Assembly (NCBI GenBank): GCA_037389465.1
Contig: JAZARR010000082.1
Coordinates: 5,754,501-5,818,500, forward strand
Origin: Baylisascaris procyonis
Lineage: Eukaryota; Nematoda; Chromadorea; Rhabditida; Ascarididae
Reading direction: 5' to 3'
Length of the DNA stretch: 64,000 bases
Shown: piece after piece, positions 26,201 through 36,775 of the stretch
How the letters are laid out: each line of letters begins with the position of its first letter
Position numbering within the stretch: the first letter of the stretch is position 1
The notes under the pieces: generated by a model
What the model was told of the DNA's origin: nothing
What the model saw: the letters and a program-made list of their open reading frames with translations, nothing else
Databases searched by the model: none
Made by a program: the position numbers and the translations under genes

Positions 26201-26642
26201 AAATTCGATGGGAAATAAGAGCATTTTATATAATGATTCCTAAAGAAAGCAAAAAGAAAAAAAGCTCACTAAAAAAGATTTCGTAAAGCTCGTTTTTTTT
26301 AATCCTGAAGCTAATCCTGAAGCTGAAGCTAAACGATGAAGAACAAGCGGTTTGAAGTTGAAACCCCTTAAATAATCCTAATCACTAGGCTGGTAAGGCC
26401 CGAGAAATACCTTATGTCAAGGAAGCTGAATAGACTTTTTTTTGATCGCTTTCAATAAATAACAAAAATTTGACGATAATCCTCTAAGCGTTTGTATCAA
26501 AAAAATTGTCGAAATATAATTAGGGAATTGGGGCATCTTGATAGCCATTTTTCGACCAGCGTCAACCCCTCCAATGTCCTTCTCCCAATATATGCACATA
26601 AATCAGAGAAAGAATTTTGTTAAAAACGCTTACCTGCAGCAT
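20995..26642 (-). CDS. PLA2-like Cys-rich type I membrane protein with two tandem domains
   Basis: Model exons: 26634-26642, 24225-24372, 23554-23663, 23121-23220, 22366-22623, 21840-21945, 21541-21767 and 20995-21239, giving about 400 residues. The first ATG starts a hydrophobic signal-like leader (MLQLRWFLVGQLL). The third coding exon has NECCIVHDKCY, the Cys-Cys-x-x-His-Asp signature of secreted phospholipase A2, then CDEQFCDC. A second domain repeats the Cys pattern (FGECCSNVAICHQ...CPLRFVEC), but Asp of the pair is Gln, so it is probably inactive. The last exon has one membrane span (about WINILFIAMMIAFILLLLYF) and a short basic tail. A clear calcium-loop motif is not visible, so hydrolase activity is uncertain. 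Junctions around 23121 and 21945 use weak splice sites chosen to keep phase; an alternative start of the 21840 exon is 22022. Nematode genomes hold related PLA2-like families. Confidence 0.68.
21804..21838. repeat. TA microsatellite at a proposed splice donor
   Basis: About 17 TA units lie immediately inside the intron after the proposed donor GTATAT at 21839 of the PLA2-like gene, so repeat length could affect splicing there. Confidence 0.9.
23252..23297. repeat. TA microsatellite
   Basis: About 46 bases of TA repeats in an intron of the PLA2-like gene, close to the acceptor of the exon at 23121-23220. Confidence 0.93.
24168..24212. repeat. Triplicated 15-bp unit, each with an octamer ATGCAAAT
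   Basis: CAATATGCAAATATT occurs three times at exact 15-base spacing. Each copy contains ATGCAAAT, the consensus octamer bound by POU-domain factors. It lies just inside the intron after the exon at 24225-24372 of the PLA2-like gene. Binding is inference. Confidence 0.75.
24780..25118. mobile_element. MITE-like element with about 47-bp terminal inverted repeats
   Basis: The left end (CGACAAAATTTGCATATTTA...) is the inverted complement of the right end (...AAATATGCAAATTTCGTCG) over about 33 bases with one mismatch, and weaker matching continues to about 47 bases. The interior, about 240 bases, is AT-rich with no open frame of note. No clear target-site duplication is visible, so the family cannot be assigned. 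It sits in the first intron of the PLA2-like gene. Each terminal repeat contains the octamer ATGCAAAT. Confidence 0.7.
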
Positions 26643-26726
26643 TCGGTCTAACTTGCTAATTGCGACCACGATGGTTCCGTCCACAACACACAACCACTCA
26701 GTATCACTCGAAACGAGCTGACTGCA
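26643..26726 (-). promoter_or_regulatory. 5' UTR and probable trans-splice acceptor of the PLA2-like gene
   Basis: On the minus strand TTCTCTTGCAG precedes an 81-base stretch in which the first ATG is the proposed start at 26642. The stretch is also open in the same frame, so a longer N-terminus from an exon further upstream cannot be excluded. Confidence 0.45.
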
Positions 26727-27420
26727 AGAGAATTCAACACTTTATGCGCGAAAAATTGCGCAAAACGTGAGTAAATAAATTTTGCATAAATCAATTATTC
26801 CAATACGCTTATGAATATTTCAAATTTATATCGATATTAGCTAACATGTCGAAAACAAGCTTATAGGGTTGACAGAAAAGACAAATGGCCGACCGGTTAT
26901 ATAAATAATGAAAAAAATCGACGACTAAACAAAACAATGGGCAAAAATCTATTTATGATCTTGCATTCAATTGGCGGTCAATCGAATCATTACGCGGGAA
27001 ATTTAAAGCATATTTCAGTATTAATAATTTTCGAACTGAGTGACAAGGTTGAATTGGTCATAATATGGTATTGATTATACTCACCAAACTCAATTGCCAT
27101 AGCTTGTTGCACTAGTGAGTTGAAATTTTAGAACAGACAGACACAGACAGACAAGACAAACACAGATACAATCGCGCAGAAACGAAAAGTGGTAATAAGG
27201 CGTAAATCGCAAAAAAAAAGTTGAAAAAATAGTTTTGAACAATGAAATAATATTTGTAAGTGAATAAATACAACTAAAATTGAAGTATATTGATATCAAA
27301 AATTCTTTAGCTATAATACGCATGACGAAGCGATCTCTACGCAAGCAATTTTAAAAATATATATATTTATTCCATACGTTTTTACAAATCTATTCGTTTT
27401 ATACCTATAAATTTCACCTT

Positions 27421-27423
<3 letters not shown>

Positions 27424-27491
<68 letters not shown>
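27424..27491. repeat. TA microsatellite
   Basis: About 68 bases of TA repeats with one TACA interruption, intergenic. Confidence 0.95.
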
Positions 27492-27492
<1 letters not shown>

Positions 27493-28414
27493 ACCTATAT
27501 CTCTAAATTTGAATTTATAAAACTATAAATCCAAAAAAAATTTTCGCATTCAATAAATCGATAAATTTATAATTTTTTACGCTCAATAAATCTAACGCTA
27601 AGATATTCAATGAGAAGAAATTACCTCTATAGAAACTTATATTTCGTAGATCGATATTATTGATCGATTAGAATAATAGATCAATTAGTGAGAGAAACAA
27701 TTCACAAATTTTCATTTTGCATAGCCTATCGTTGAAATTTCAAAGAAAACATTTTTTTTTTTTAAATTTATAATTTAAAAAAATTCCATTATTGCATTAA
27801 ATATGAAAATTTCATGAAAGTCTATATTACCGCATTACATCTGCATAAAATATCATATAACAAATAAGAGAAGGGTAATACAATTATAGAGATTTGCTGC
27901 AATAAACGAGGAATAAAGATAATTGAATATCAGTGAGATTATTGTTCCATAAAGCAGTCTAACATCACATCACAATACGATCAGCACAACAACACTCTCG
28001 AATGTAATGAGAGGAAAAGGAAGTTTTCATTGATTTTCTTTTATTGTAAAAGTGCGTACTCGTTTGCAATCTTGTAATCATTTATGAACGATTTTTTAAA
28101 TTAGAAAAAAAAAAATCGTCGCTTAAAGAAAATCATCGAAATTTTACACTGCAAATGATAAAATATTTCCTTTAGAAAACAAATTTTGCAAATGAAAAAC
28201 GATAGAATGAGAGATATAGAAATTCTACATCAAATAATTCCATAAACATAAACAACAATATCTATCTAGCAATCATGAAATTAAAAAAAAAATTTTTTTT
28301 CTAAAAGGTAGTTCGAAAAATTCGATATATTTATATAATAATAACAAATATTATATTTAAATATTTATATAAATAATTAATGATTTATAGCAACATTAAA
28401 AACATTAAAAAGAA

Positions 28415-28417
<3 letters not shown>

Positions 28418-28495
<78 letters not shown>
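28418..28495. repeat. TA microsatellite, the longest in the window
   Basis: About 78 bases of TA dinucleotides, roughly 200 bases beyond the stop of the small membrane-protein gene. Confidence 0.95.
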
Positions 28496-28497
<2 letters not shown>

Positions 28498-28669
28498 CAA
28501 ATGAATAAGATAATGCAAAATTTATGAAACATCATTGAAAAACTTGAAGAAAATGCAAACATATTAAATGGAATAGAACGGCGAAATATTGCATAAAATA
28601 GCAAAAAAAAAAGAGAGAATTATTTATTTTTTTAATTTATCAAACGGAATGTTTTTTCTTTTATTTTTG

Positions 28670-28675
28670 TTTATT
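28670..28675 (-). terminator. Candidate poly(A) signal AATAAA
   Basis: AATAAA on the minus strand about 28 bases after the stop of the small membrane-protein gene; another copy lies at 28688-28693, only ten bases after the stop. Confidence 0.4.
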
Positions 28676-28702
28676 AAATAATGAAAATTTATTTCGATCC
28701 CT

Positions 28703-29776
28703 TTAAACGAAAACCTCCGTATCGCTCATCCATGGCATCGTAATCTCATAGGTGAACGCTCGAACGGTTTCTTTACGACGACATTGTGGTCGCATTGTGA
28801 AAACAATACTATCGGTGGTGATACTTCCTGAAAATATAATCGTAAGAAATATAAAACTTTCAAATTATTCCCACGCAGCCAAAAATTATTGCTTTTGATG
28901 CTATTCTGAGTGATGGTATAGTAAGCGTACACTCGAGGCTATTCTAAATGTATAATAAAAATATAATTTAAGAAAAATTTGCTAACAAACCGCATTTCGT
29001 TTTAGTGATTGATGATCGTTGAACGGAAGAGAATCGTAAAATTTCTGAATTCGGCCAATCATTAAATACTGAGCACAAATTTATAATCGAAAATATTGCC
29101 AACATTATATCGATCCATACAAATATAACTTGAAACCATTTTTTCATTATAGAACAATCTTCACATATATCATTCGAGAGTAGTAAATCCTGAAATTTAA
29201 ATTTATTCTTCTCTTAAAAAAAATTTTTTTATATGAATCAATAAATGTTATAAAATGTGTAAATTAAACAACAATATTAATAGTAAACAATAATAGTGTG
29301 CTAATGTATAAATAATATTATTAATAGTAAACAAAGAAATTGTGCTTTATTATTTACATTTATCAACTATTACATCAATTGCTTTCGACTACTTTTTGTA
29401 CGGTATAGGAAGTGTGCTACGAAGTGTACTATAATCAGTGATAATCAGCGGTAAAATTTCTAACCTTAAATTACAAAAGATTAAAATTTGAATTTTCAAT
29501 ATAATGGCTTATCAGTAATTACTTAAATATTCATTATTATTATTATAAAATAAAATGGATAAATAATAATTGAATTACCGAAAAATACATTTATTCTATT
29601 CTATTTATTCCAATCATAATATTTCTATCAACATGATCAATGATCGAATGGTATTTATGCAAAAAAATTTAAAATTATTCTCACCTCAATACTCGCTTCA
29701 ATTTGTGGACCATAAACAAGTACACACGATAGAGATATAGCACTACTTAAACAATTATTTATGAATGTTTTAACAA

Positions 29777-29811
<35 letters not shown>

Positions 29812-30347
29812 AAATAAAAATACACTAGAATATCTCTGAATGGTGTAATGTCGCATATAAGATGGTGATTCACTTTGTTTTTTCTTTAAGGTCGTTTAAT
29901 GCTCATTCCTTTCATTTCGCTAACGATCTTATTAAGCAGAAATATTCCACCATTGCAATGCATTAGAGTAATATTAGAATTCCAATAAATACCTACTGAA
30001 ACTTAAAGTAGGATTCAAGTTAAATTTACTCCTAAAAATTCTAAATATTAGTCATAATTTTTAAAAATAATTGCTAGAAATAATAATAAAACGAAAAATA
30101 AAAAATAAAACTACAAATATCTATTAAGTTATAAAACAATTAAAAAATCAATTATTAAATAATAATAAATAATAATAAAACAAATAAGAAATAAAACTTC
30201 AAATCTATCATTAAGTTAATAATATTTAACAAAAAATAAAAAATAAAAAACAAAAAACAAAAAACAAATCACTTACAGAATTAGTGAAAATGTTGAGAAT
30301 ATAAGTAGAGAAATATGCAAAATTGGGAAATGCTTTTGTTTCTTCAT
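28703..30347 (-). CDS. Uncharacterised 151-residue membrane protein
   Basis: Four exons, 30277-30347, 29685-29745, 28991-29189 and 28703-28827, join with matching phases (2, 0, 1) into one 456-base reading frame. The N-terminus is a long hydrophobic stretch (about FPILHISLLIFSTFSLIL, extending over some 28 residues) that could be a signal anchor. A second span follows around residues 60-85 (WFQVIFVWIDIMLAIFSI). The C-terminal 65 residues are soluble and basic with two Cys and end in MSDTEVFV. Cys pairs flank the loop between spans (DICEDC). The family is not recognised; a small tetraspanin-like or nematode-specific protein is possible. All four junctions use good GT/AG sites, but no homologue supports the model. 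A possible AATAAA lies about 28 bases after the stop. Confidence 0.58.
29777..29814. repeat. TAAA tetranucleotide repeat
   Basis: About nine AAAT units in the first intron of the small membrane-protein gene, just upstream of the second exon's acceptor. Confidence 0.9.
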
Positions 30348-31137
30348 GAAAATATTCAATTCGAAACGAATTCTTCAACGTTTCAAAAGACGATCGAATT
30401 GTCGAAGAGGTTGCATTAGAGCATATATATATTTATATTTACGATTTGATTCGGCTTGATCATATACATATTACAAAAAAATATACCCGTACATATAGCC
30501 GTTTCTCATATCACATAAACATATCGCTCATACATATTTCTATGGTTTCCTAACGAATTCTTCACCTATTCGTCATACCAATGTATTTATTACTCAACGC
30601 ATATTTTTGTTTAAGTTAAATTGATTCATCTATACTCTCCATCTATATATCGCACCTATCGACCTATTTTCAAAAAATTTTAATATTTAAATATTTCAAA
30701 TAGAATATTCCTATTTTTTTCTCTAATATTTTTAGCGATATAAATAATCTTAGGATTAATATTTAATAATACGCAGAAATTCTAATCAAACGAAATATTA
30801 AATATTGTAAAAATAGTAATAAAAAAAAAATTGTGCTTAAATCTTTCTTTTAGAAATATTTAAATTCATATAACTTTCAAATGTATTAAAATTTCGACTT
30901 CGAAACTATGAAAAAAATTCTCAAAAATTTTTTTTCCTTAAGTTTTCAAAGATTGTAACCTAACAAATATGATGAATTCCCCCCTTCCACCCATTCAACC
31001 CTGCCCCTCCTAGCTAAAATAAATCCATCTATTCCGTATAATGCCAAAGACAAGCACAAAAAACTGATAAATTTATTCATCATACAAAAAAGTGCAAAAC
31101 AAAAAAACATAATTATAAAAACTCCACTCGCAAACAA
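30348..31137. other. Intergenic region, nothing recognised
   Basis: AT-rich sequence between the start of the small membrane-protein gene and the 3' end of pbs-7. It presumably holds the promoter of the former and the pbs-7 3' UTR. No repeat or open frame of note. Confidence 0.5.
31072..31077 (-). terminator. Candidate poly(A) signal of pbs-7
   Basis: AATAAA on the minus strand about 60 bases after the pbs-7 stop codon, a usual distance. Confidence 0.5.
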
Positions 31138-34123
31138 TTACTCATAATCGCAATTGTAGTCAGCGATATCCCAATTGCCCGTTATGAACTGCAAATAAAT
31201 AAATTTTTAGTGCAATTATGAGATATTAAATAGCACTCAAATATTTTAATAATAATGAAGGCCTACTGAAGGGTTTAACTTCATTTGGTTCATATAGGCT
31301 CGCCAGGCACTTCAACGAATGTAAAGCCATAAAATGGTTCAGAACGAACAACGGCTAAGTCGGGAAAATCGACATAAAAGTTCCGCTATCCTATTTCATA
31401 ACATTTGAACGATGTAACACTCAACTGTCAATAATGGAAAATTAATGACAGCCGGAAATGAAAACAAGAAAAAACCTCAGGTTTGCCGAGTGTGACTCCA
31501 TCCTTATCGACAGTCGAAATTTCGAACTCGTTGTCAGCAACACAATCGTGATAAACTGTCAATTCCAGGCATTTACGCAGCAATGCTTTCGCCTAAAATA
31601 ATTATTAACTTTTACAGCCTCTCGTTACTATCGCCTATTTTAATTGCGGTTTACACTTTAATCTTACAATTCCATAATGCAATGAAGCATGAAACAAATG
31701 CGCACATTGATCGTTAGGAAATTCCCTGTGCCCTATATTACATTAATGGAGAATGGGTTCTGCCTGCGGAGGTTCAAGAAACATCGATATTATTATACTC
31801 CTTGAATAATGGGTGTTTTTGATACGCAATGAAAACTCGCCTACAGGCGGGGTCGAACCCGCGACCTCTCGCTTGCAAGGCGAACGCTCTACCACTGAGC
31901 TACCGCGGACGTTGCCACTACTTATCAACTCTTTGAATATAAGTCATCTTATTGATGAAGTTACTAAATAAGGCAGGAAGCAATCACATATTCTTGAAGA
32001 TTCTAAAATAAATATTACAATAATAAAATATTACAGTAAACTGCTTAGAAGCTTACGATATTAGATGCAAAAATATTGAAGCGCTCAATGAACGAATCTT
32101 GCCAGTTAGGTGACCCATCAAGATTATATCTAAGACACAAAACTTCTAAACAATTTACCACTCCCCCCCCCCCCTCTCCTCTCCCACCTAATATTCCATT
32201 TCTTCGCCTTCATTACCTATTAATTCCCATTATTGCAAGAGCAGTACAACCTTTACTTTCTTATAAGTGGCGAAATGCTCAACTATATAAAGAATACCTC
32301 ATCTTTGCTTAGATGACCACCCACTTTGCGATATTCCGTCTCGACCGCTTGATTCAATAACATCGCGCCCATTCCTGTTGCTACACTTTGTGCGCGATAT
32401 GCAACACCTCTAAAAGATATTCACCTGTTAGGACACCTTTAAATTGCATTTACCTGTTCGGAAGGACGAATATATGAGAATATAATAATTGAATTCAATG
32501 AAAATATTACAATCCTATTTCAATAGACGAAAATTTTAAATAATTTTAAAGTTTGGAATTACCTCAATCGTCAATCTCATCCACTTTCTGTTTTCATTTC
32601 TTTTGAAACAAAAAATAAAAAATAAAAAAATCGGATATGACATTAAGCGAACTACTAACCGTTGTGTGATAACACCAATAAATGGTTTCATTTCATCATT
32701 TTCTCTTTGAAGACCACCAACGATGAGTGTATTCCAAATTGGATTCATTCGTGTACGACGATAATATAATAGTGATGTGAGATAAGCGTGTAACATTCGA
32801 GGACTGAGATCAGCGTTCTCATCATATGCGCGTATCATACATCTCTACAATATTAATATATACTTATAAAATTTAAATAATAATAATAAATTATTTCACC
32901 TGTTTGAATATTATTATTGCATCTTATGAGGATTTAATTTTAATAAAATATTGAAAAAAAATTCTATTAATGCAGCCATAAATTCCTGAAATTTGAGAGA
33001 CTAGAAGTCCTCGAACTCTAGACATATGAGAGATTAAAGTCCCTCAACTCCAGAAATCTGAAAGAACAAAAGTTCCTGAACTTTAGACATTTGATCCATC
33101 GGATATCGGCAAATATCGCCATAAATTTCCATTCATTTTATTCAATAAATACTTATATAAACAACGAAAATGTTTCTAAATAGGTGCTATCAGCATACGG
33201 TGCAAACTATGTGATATTCCATCCACAAATGCAGAACCTATAAAATTTCCATAGAACAAATAGCAATATCGGATATGCCAACTTTTAATATAAGAAGTAT
33301 AAAAGGTAAAATAAATAAAAAATAAATAAAAATAAAAAAGTTTAAAAAAACTTTTTTATATATAAAAGGTAAAATAAATTTTAAAAAAATATAAATAAAA
33401 AAATTTAAAAAAGAAAACTTATTTTATACTAACCTGTCGTTCGATAACATTTTGAAGCCATTGAAAATCCGCATGATCACCACCAAACGCTACAATCACA
33501 TTATCATTGACACGATATTGACGTGAAACATGCTTATAACGTGCCATTTTACCATACGAAACAACGCGATCGGTCATTATCGCTACACCACCGTCGAATG
33601 CGATCGCAACCACCGATGTGCCCGTACATGTTGGATTCCTTGAAATCTTATCAATTAAAACAAATGGAAAAAATTAGGCCATTCAAAGATTTCTTTACTA
33701 AGCGTATTGGATCTATGATTGAATATGGGAACGATTTATTTAAGATCAAGTAAATAGGCATATGGGAATTTAAAACAGCTTTCTGAATATTTCTAGTATT
33801 TTATTGAATCCCGATGCCTAGATTCTCAATTATTTCTCTTTTATAAGATGATTTATAATAAAAATTCAATTATTTTTACGATGCTTTTTATTTATTCCAA
33901 TATGCTCGTTCAATAATCATTGATTAGATAGTATCTGCAAAAGTATGCATGAATCGGTAATAAGTCAACCATGGTAATGGAATGACCCAAAAATTAGAGA
34001 CTCCCACCATCCGCGTACCACGGTATGGTCAATAAATTCCTTTTTAACAACGGCCGGAAGCATAACTACGAGCTGATAAGATGAAGTGAAAGCAGAGACT
34101 CACAATGTTCGTTCAACTTCCAT
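31138..34123 (-). CDS. pbs-7: Proteasome beta subunit 7 (PSMB4 orthologue)
   Basis: Six exons, 34104-34123, 33434-33638, 32660-32844, 32298-32409, 31476-31592 and 31138-31188, give a 690-base frame (229 residues) with all phases matching. The product is the beta-4/PSMB4 type subunit of the 20S core, which is structural and has no catalytic threonine activity. Diagnostic stretches are [73 protein letters not shown] and the terminal NWDIADY. The start follows a strong acceptor (CTTCCTTTGCAG) by 34 bases, suggesting trans-splicing. The leader before the mature-like NPTCTGTSV is only a few residues, much shorter than the human propeptide as I remember it. One intron carries a tRNA-like sequence and another a degenerate repeat. 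Confidence 0.97.
31839..31909 (-). tRNA. tRNA-Ala(TGC)-like sequence, possibly a pseudogene
   Basis: On the minus strand the D arm (GCTC-AGTGGTA-GAGC), the anticodon arm (TTCGC-CTTGCAA-GCGAG, anticodon TGC for alanine) and a B box (GGTTCGACCCC) are clear. Two features are abnormal. Pairing the T stem fully (GCGGG with CCCGC) leaves a six-base loop instead of seven. The acceptor stem (TCCGCGG with CTGTAGG) has one mismatch and three G-U pairs and lacks a clear G3-U70. It lies in a pbs-7 intron in the sense direction. It may be a recent pseudogene or a tRNA-derived element. Confidence 0.62.
32162..32174 (-). repeat. C homopolymer (G run on the minus strand)
   Basis: About 12 C in a row within a pyrimidine-rich stretch, in the pbs-7 intron between 31592 and 32298. 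Confidence 0.8.
32985..33100. repeat. Degenerate repeat of about 36 bp, about 3 copies
   Basis: Variants of AGTCCTCGAACTCTAGACAT followed by ATGAGAGACTAAA recur three times with many substitutions, in the intron between pbs-7 exons 2 and 3. Confidence 0.55.
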
Positions 34124-34160
34124 CGATATAAATACGAATAAGTACGACCGGCAAACACTG
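34124..34160 (-). promoter_or_regulatory. 5' UTR and probable trans-splice acceptor of pbs-7
   Basis: On the minus strand CTTCCTTTGCAG ends at 34158 and 34 bases separate it from the start ATG. No earlier exon in phase is seen, consistent with spliced-leader addition. Confidence 0.5.
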
Positions 34161-34528
34161 CAAAGGAAGCGGATCAATGCACTGAAGTGGCTTTCACGTG
34201 AATAACTAACGAAAAATATTTATGAGCAGTATATAATTTTAATTTTTTAAATACTTTTTAATATTTTTTTCCAAAGATATTTAGCAACTGCGTTAAGTAT
34301 TTTTATTCCACTCTGAATATATGCATTTAAATCAACATTTCTAGATTTAAGTATGTAAATTTATCAACGTTCAAATATTCAATGAGAATAGAAATGGATC
34401 AATAAAAAAGGAAATATTTTATCGATATTTTTATTTACGTAAATATTTCAACGGTTCAAAGGAAATTTGACAAGGGTAAGAAAGCAACATAAATGTATTA
34501 GCATACATTTAAGTCTGCCAATAAACTA

Positions 34529-35586
34529 ATGCGAAACGAGCAAATTGATGAGAATAGAAATGGTGAAGTTTCATTGGTTCGCAGCAACGACCGTAATGCA
34601 ATTCGTCGTGGCAAGACTCATTTTTTGCATCGTAAGAAACATAAGCATTTTTCCCAGCAAGAAGGTACCATTATAACATTTGTGGGATTTGTTTTGAGAG
34701 TTTTTAGAAAAACCTTATCGATGAATATTCAATTCGTCGATGATCTTTGATTCGCAAGTGGCAACATTACCATCAGAATATTTCAGATATCTAAAAATAA
34801 ATCGCCACTCTCTAAGTTCTCTGAAAGAAAAAATAAGAATAGATTCACTTAGAAATTCACACCTTACATTTATTCGTGATAAAACTTTTATTTTTATAAT
34901 GATTATAAAATATATTCAATAATTCAGTAAGCTAAAAAAAGCCCAACGTCATTTCTTTAATTCTTATATGATATGGTCATAAATCACCTGGTCTTACGTA
35001 ATATAAAGTCCAATATACCTTTATTAATTATATTATATAAAAATATACCTTTATTAAGTATATTATATATGAATAAACCTGTGCATTTATTAACTAAATT
35101 AATTGTATGAATAAAATATATAAAACAATGAAACGTTGTACTTTCAAATAATCTCTGTTCTATATTACGGCCCTCCGGTCAATTTCATCGCAATATTACC
35201 ACTTGCCGCAACCTGTTTTCTTTATTTACAGCTCATTCTTATAGATACCTTCATAAGTTCTCGTTCAGCTTACTGAAGATGAAGCATCACTACTAATATC
35301 GAAACATCTGTGGCCAAATGTCATCGTAAAAACTAAAGGATTTTCTAGAATCTCCCATCGACATCGCTTAGTAACAGCATATCATCAGAGCTACAAATCT
35401 CTAGGATCTGATTGCACCATCAGAATGTATATCCAAGAATGTTTATGTTCATCTAGTATTATCCATCTTCGTCGTTTACCACCCGCATCGTCATATCCCC
35501 TAAAATCGTCATATCTATTTTCCTCATCCCCATTAAAACCATCCTTCTCTCCGGTCACATTTTCAACTCCCAAATCACTTGCATAG
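34529..35586 (+). CDS. Doubtful plus-strand gene between pbs-7 and NDUFA2
   Basis: Three open blocks have partial splice context. 34529 to about 34663 encodes a Lys/Arg-rich start (MRNEQIDENRN, then KTHFLHRKKHKHF) and ends at a GTACC donor. A block from 34761 (VATLPSEYFRYL) follows an acceptor with compatible phase. 35269-35586 is an open frame of 105 codons after a good acceptor (TCTCGTTCAG), starting LTEDEASLLISKHLWPN and ending in a Ser/Pro-rich tail before TAG. The phase between blocks 2 and 3 is not settled and no family is recognised. An overlapping minus-strand open frame at 35391-35666 is a rival reading. It would be convergent with NDUFA2. Confidence 0.27.
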
Positions 35587-35710
35587 CCCATTCGGCAACT
35601 CACCTGCCCCATATCTGATCTAAATTCGGCGCATCTGACCACTAATGCTGCACTCGAAACAAGCATATGAATCGAACAATTTATTCAACTATTTATTAAC
35701 TATTACACTA

Positions 35711-35716
35711 TTTATT
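35711..35716 (-). terminator. Candidate poly(A) signal of the NDUFA2 gene
   Basis: AATAAA on the minus strand about 70 bases after the stop codon. Confidence 0.45.
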
Positions 35717-35785
35717 AATAAAAAAACAATTATACACCGATGACTATAAAAAATCGACGATAGTATCCATCACTATGACGTGTTT

Positions 35786-36075
35786 TCATAGTTTCAGAGT
35801 GCCTTTCTTTTCGAGTTGGGCAATAATGCTTGAAACCTCTTCGCGTGATGCATCTTCCAATGGAACGCTCAATTCAACGCCATATTCATACCTATAATAT
35901 TCAAAATATTACTCAAATTTAAACCTGAAATAATAGAAACGACCGGAAATCACCTATTTAATTTCTTGTCCAAGTACCATTTACTTATTCGACGGAATAG
36001 TTGTACCATCCATCTTACAAGTTTTCTGTTGTAATCAATCTTTAGTAATTTCGGATCTCTAACAAAGCTTATCTC

Positions 36076-36149
<74 letters not shown>

Positions 36150-36465
36150 AATCATTTATTTATCCAGAGATTACTCAACATGAAATGCCATTCAAATAAA
36201 AAATTTGCATCTCTCGAGCGGCTAACTTACTTTGATTATTAAAAAAATAATAAATGAATCTAAATGCCACCCACCTTGCCCATATCCTTGGTAAGATGCC
36301 TGAGCATTCACGAATAAGAATTGGAAAATTTTTATTCGCCTTTTTGAGTGGTACATAATCGTTTTCGATAAATTGTCTAACACCGGCACTTGCTGATGAT
36401 TTCTGACAAAGATGAATACGTAACTCTCGTAATGCACCTGTACCCAATTTCAACGCCGATGTCAT
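35786..36465 (-). CDS. NDUFA2: NADH:ubiquinone oxidoreductase subunit A2 (NDUFA2, B8)
   Basis: Two exons, 36275-36465 and 35786-35891, join in phase 2 into a 98-residue protein, close to the 99 residues of the human subunit. It is an accessory subunit of mitochondrial complex I with a thioredoxin-like fold. Matching stretches are [48 protein letters not shown] and YGVELSVPL. The two cysteines of the fold (LRIHLCQ and IRECSG) are present. The start ATG follows a TTTAAG acceptor. A TA microsatellite lies in the single intron. No presequence is seen, as usual for this subunit. Confidence 0.97.
36078..36147. repeat. TA microsatellite
   Basis: About 70 bases of TA repeats in the NDUFA2 intron. 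Confidence 0.95.
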
Positions 36466-36724
36466 CCTTAAATATTCACTAATTATTCAAAAATATTAGC
36501 ATTAATAATATCATTCGAAGCAATAGAACAGGGCATCACAATATTCACAGCTAACACCTAAACATTATATTAGAAGGTGTAATTCAATACCCTCAAGCAA
36601 TCGACCTACACGAACTGTAGGCTGACCTAAAGACCATAGGAACCATCTGGATCAGAGGTGCTTTGGGTGAAGATAAATGGGAACGTTATGAAGAGACATT
36701 TATTTGTGATCAATACTCTCTTGA

Positions 36725-36726
36725 AA

Positions 36727-36773
<47 letters not shown>

Positions 36774-36775
36774 AC
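36725..36775. repeat. TAAA tetranucleotide repeat
   Basis: About twelve AAAT units about 260 bases upstream of the NDUFA2 start. Confidence 0.93.

Larger units (their letters stand above)
26724..28702. other. Intergenic region with TA microsatellites, no supported gene
   Basis: Between the 5' end of the PLA2-like gene and the 3' end of the small membrane-protein gene. Apart from TA arrays and AT-rich low complexity I see nothing coding; short open frames lack splice context. Confidence 0.6.

Noticed and set aside
27050..27125. A possible first exon for the PLA2-like gene containing ATG GCA ATT GAG TTT G and a GTGAGT donor
   Set aside because: Joining it to the exon at 26634-26723 gives a stop before the conserved region.
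28377..28604. Open frame with a long Tyr-Ile repeat
   Set aside because: Translation of a TA microsatellite.
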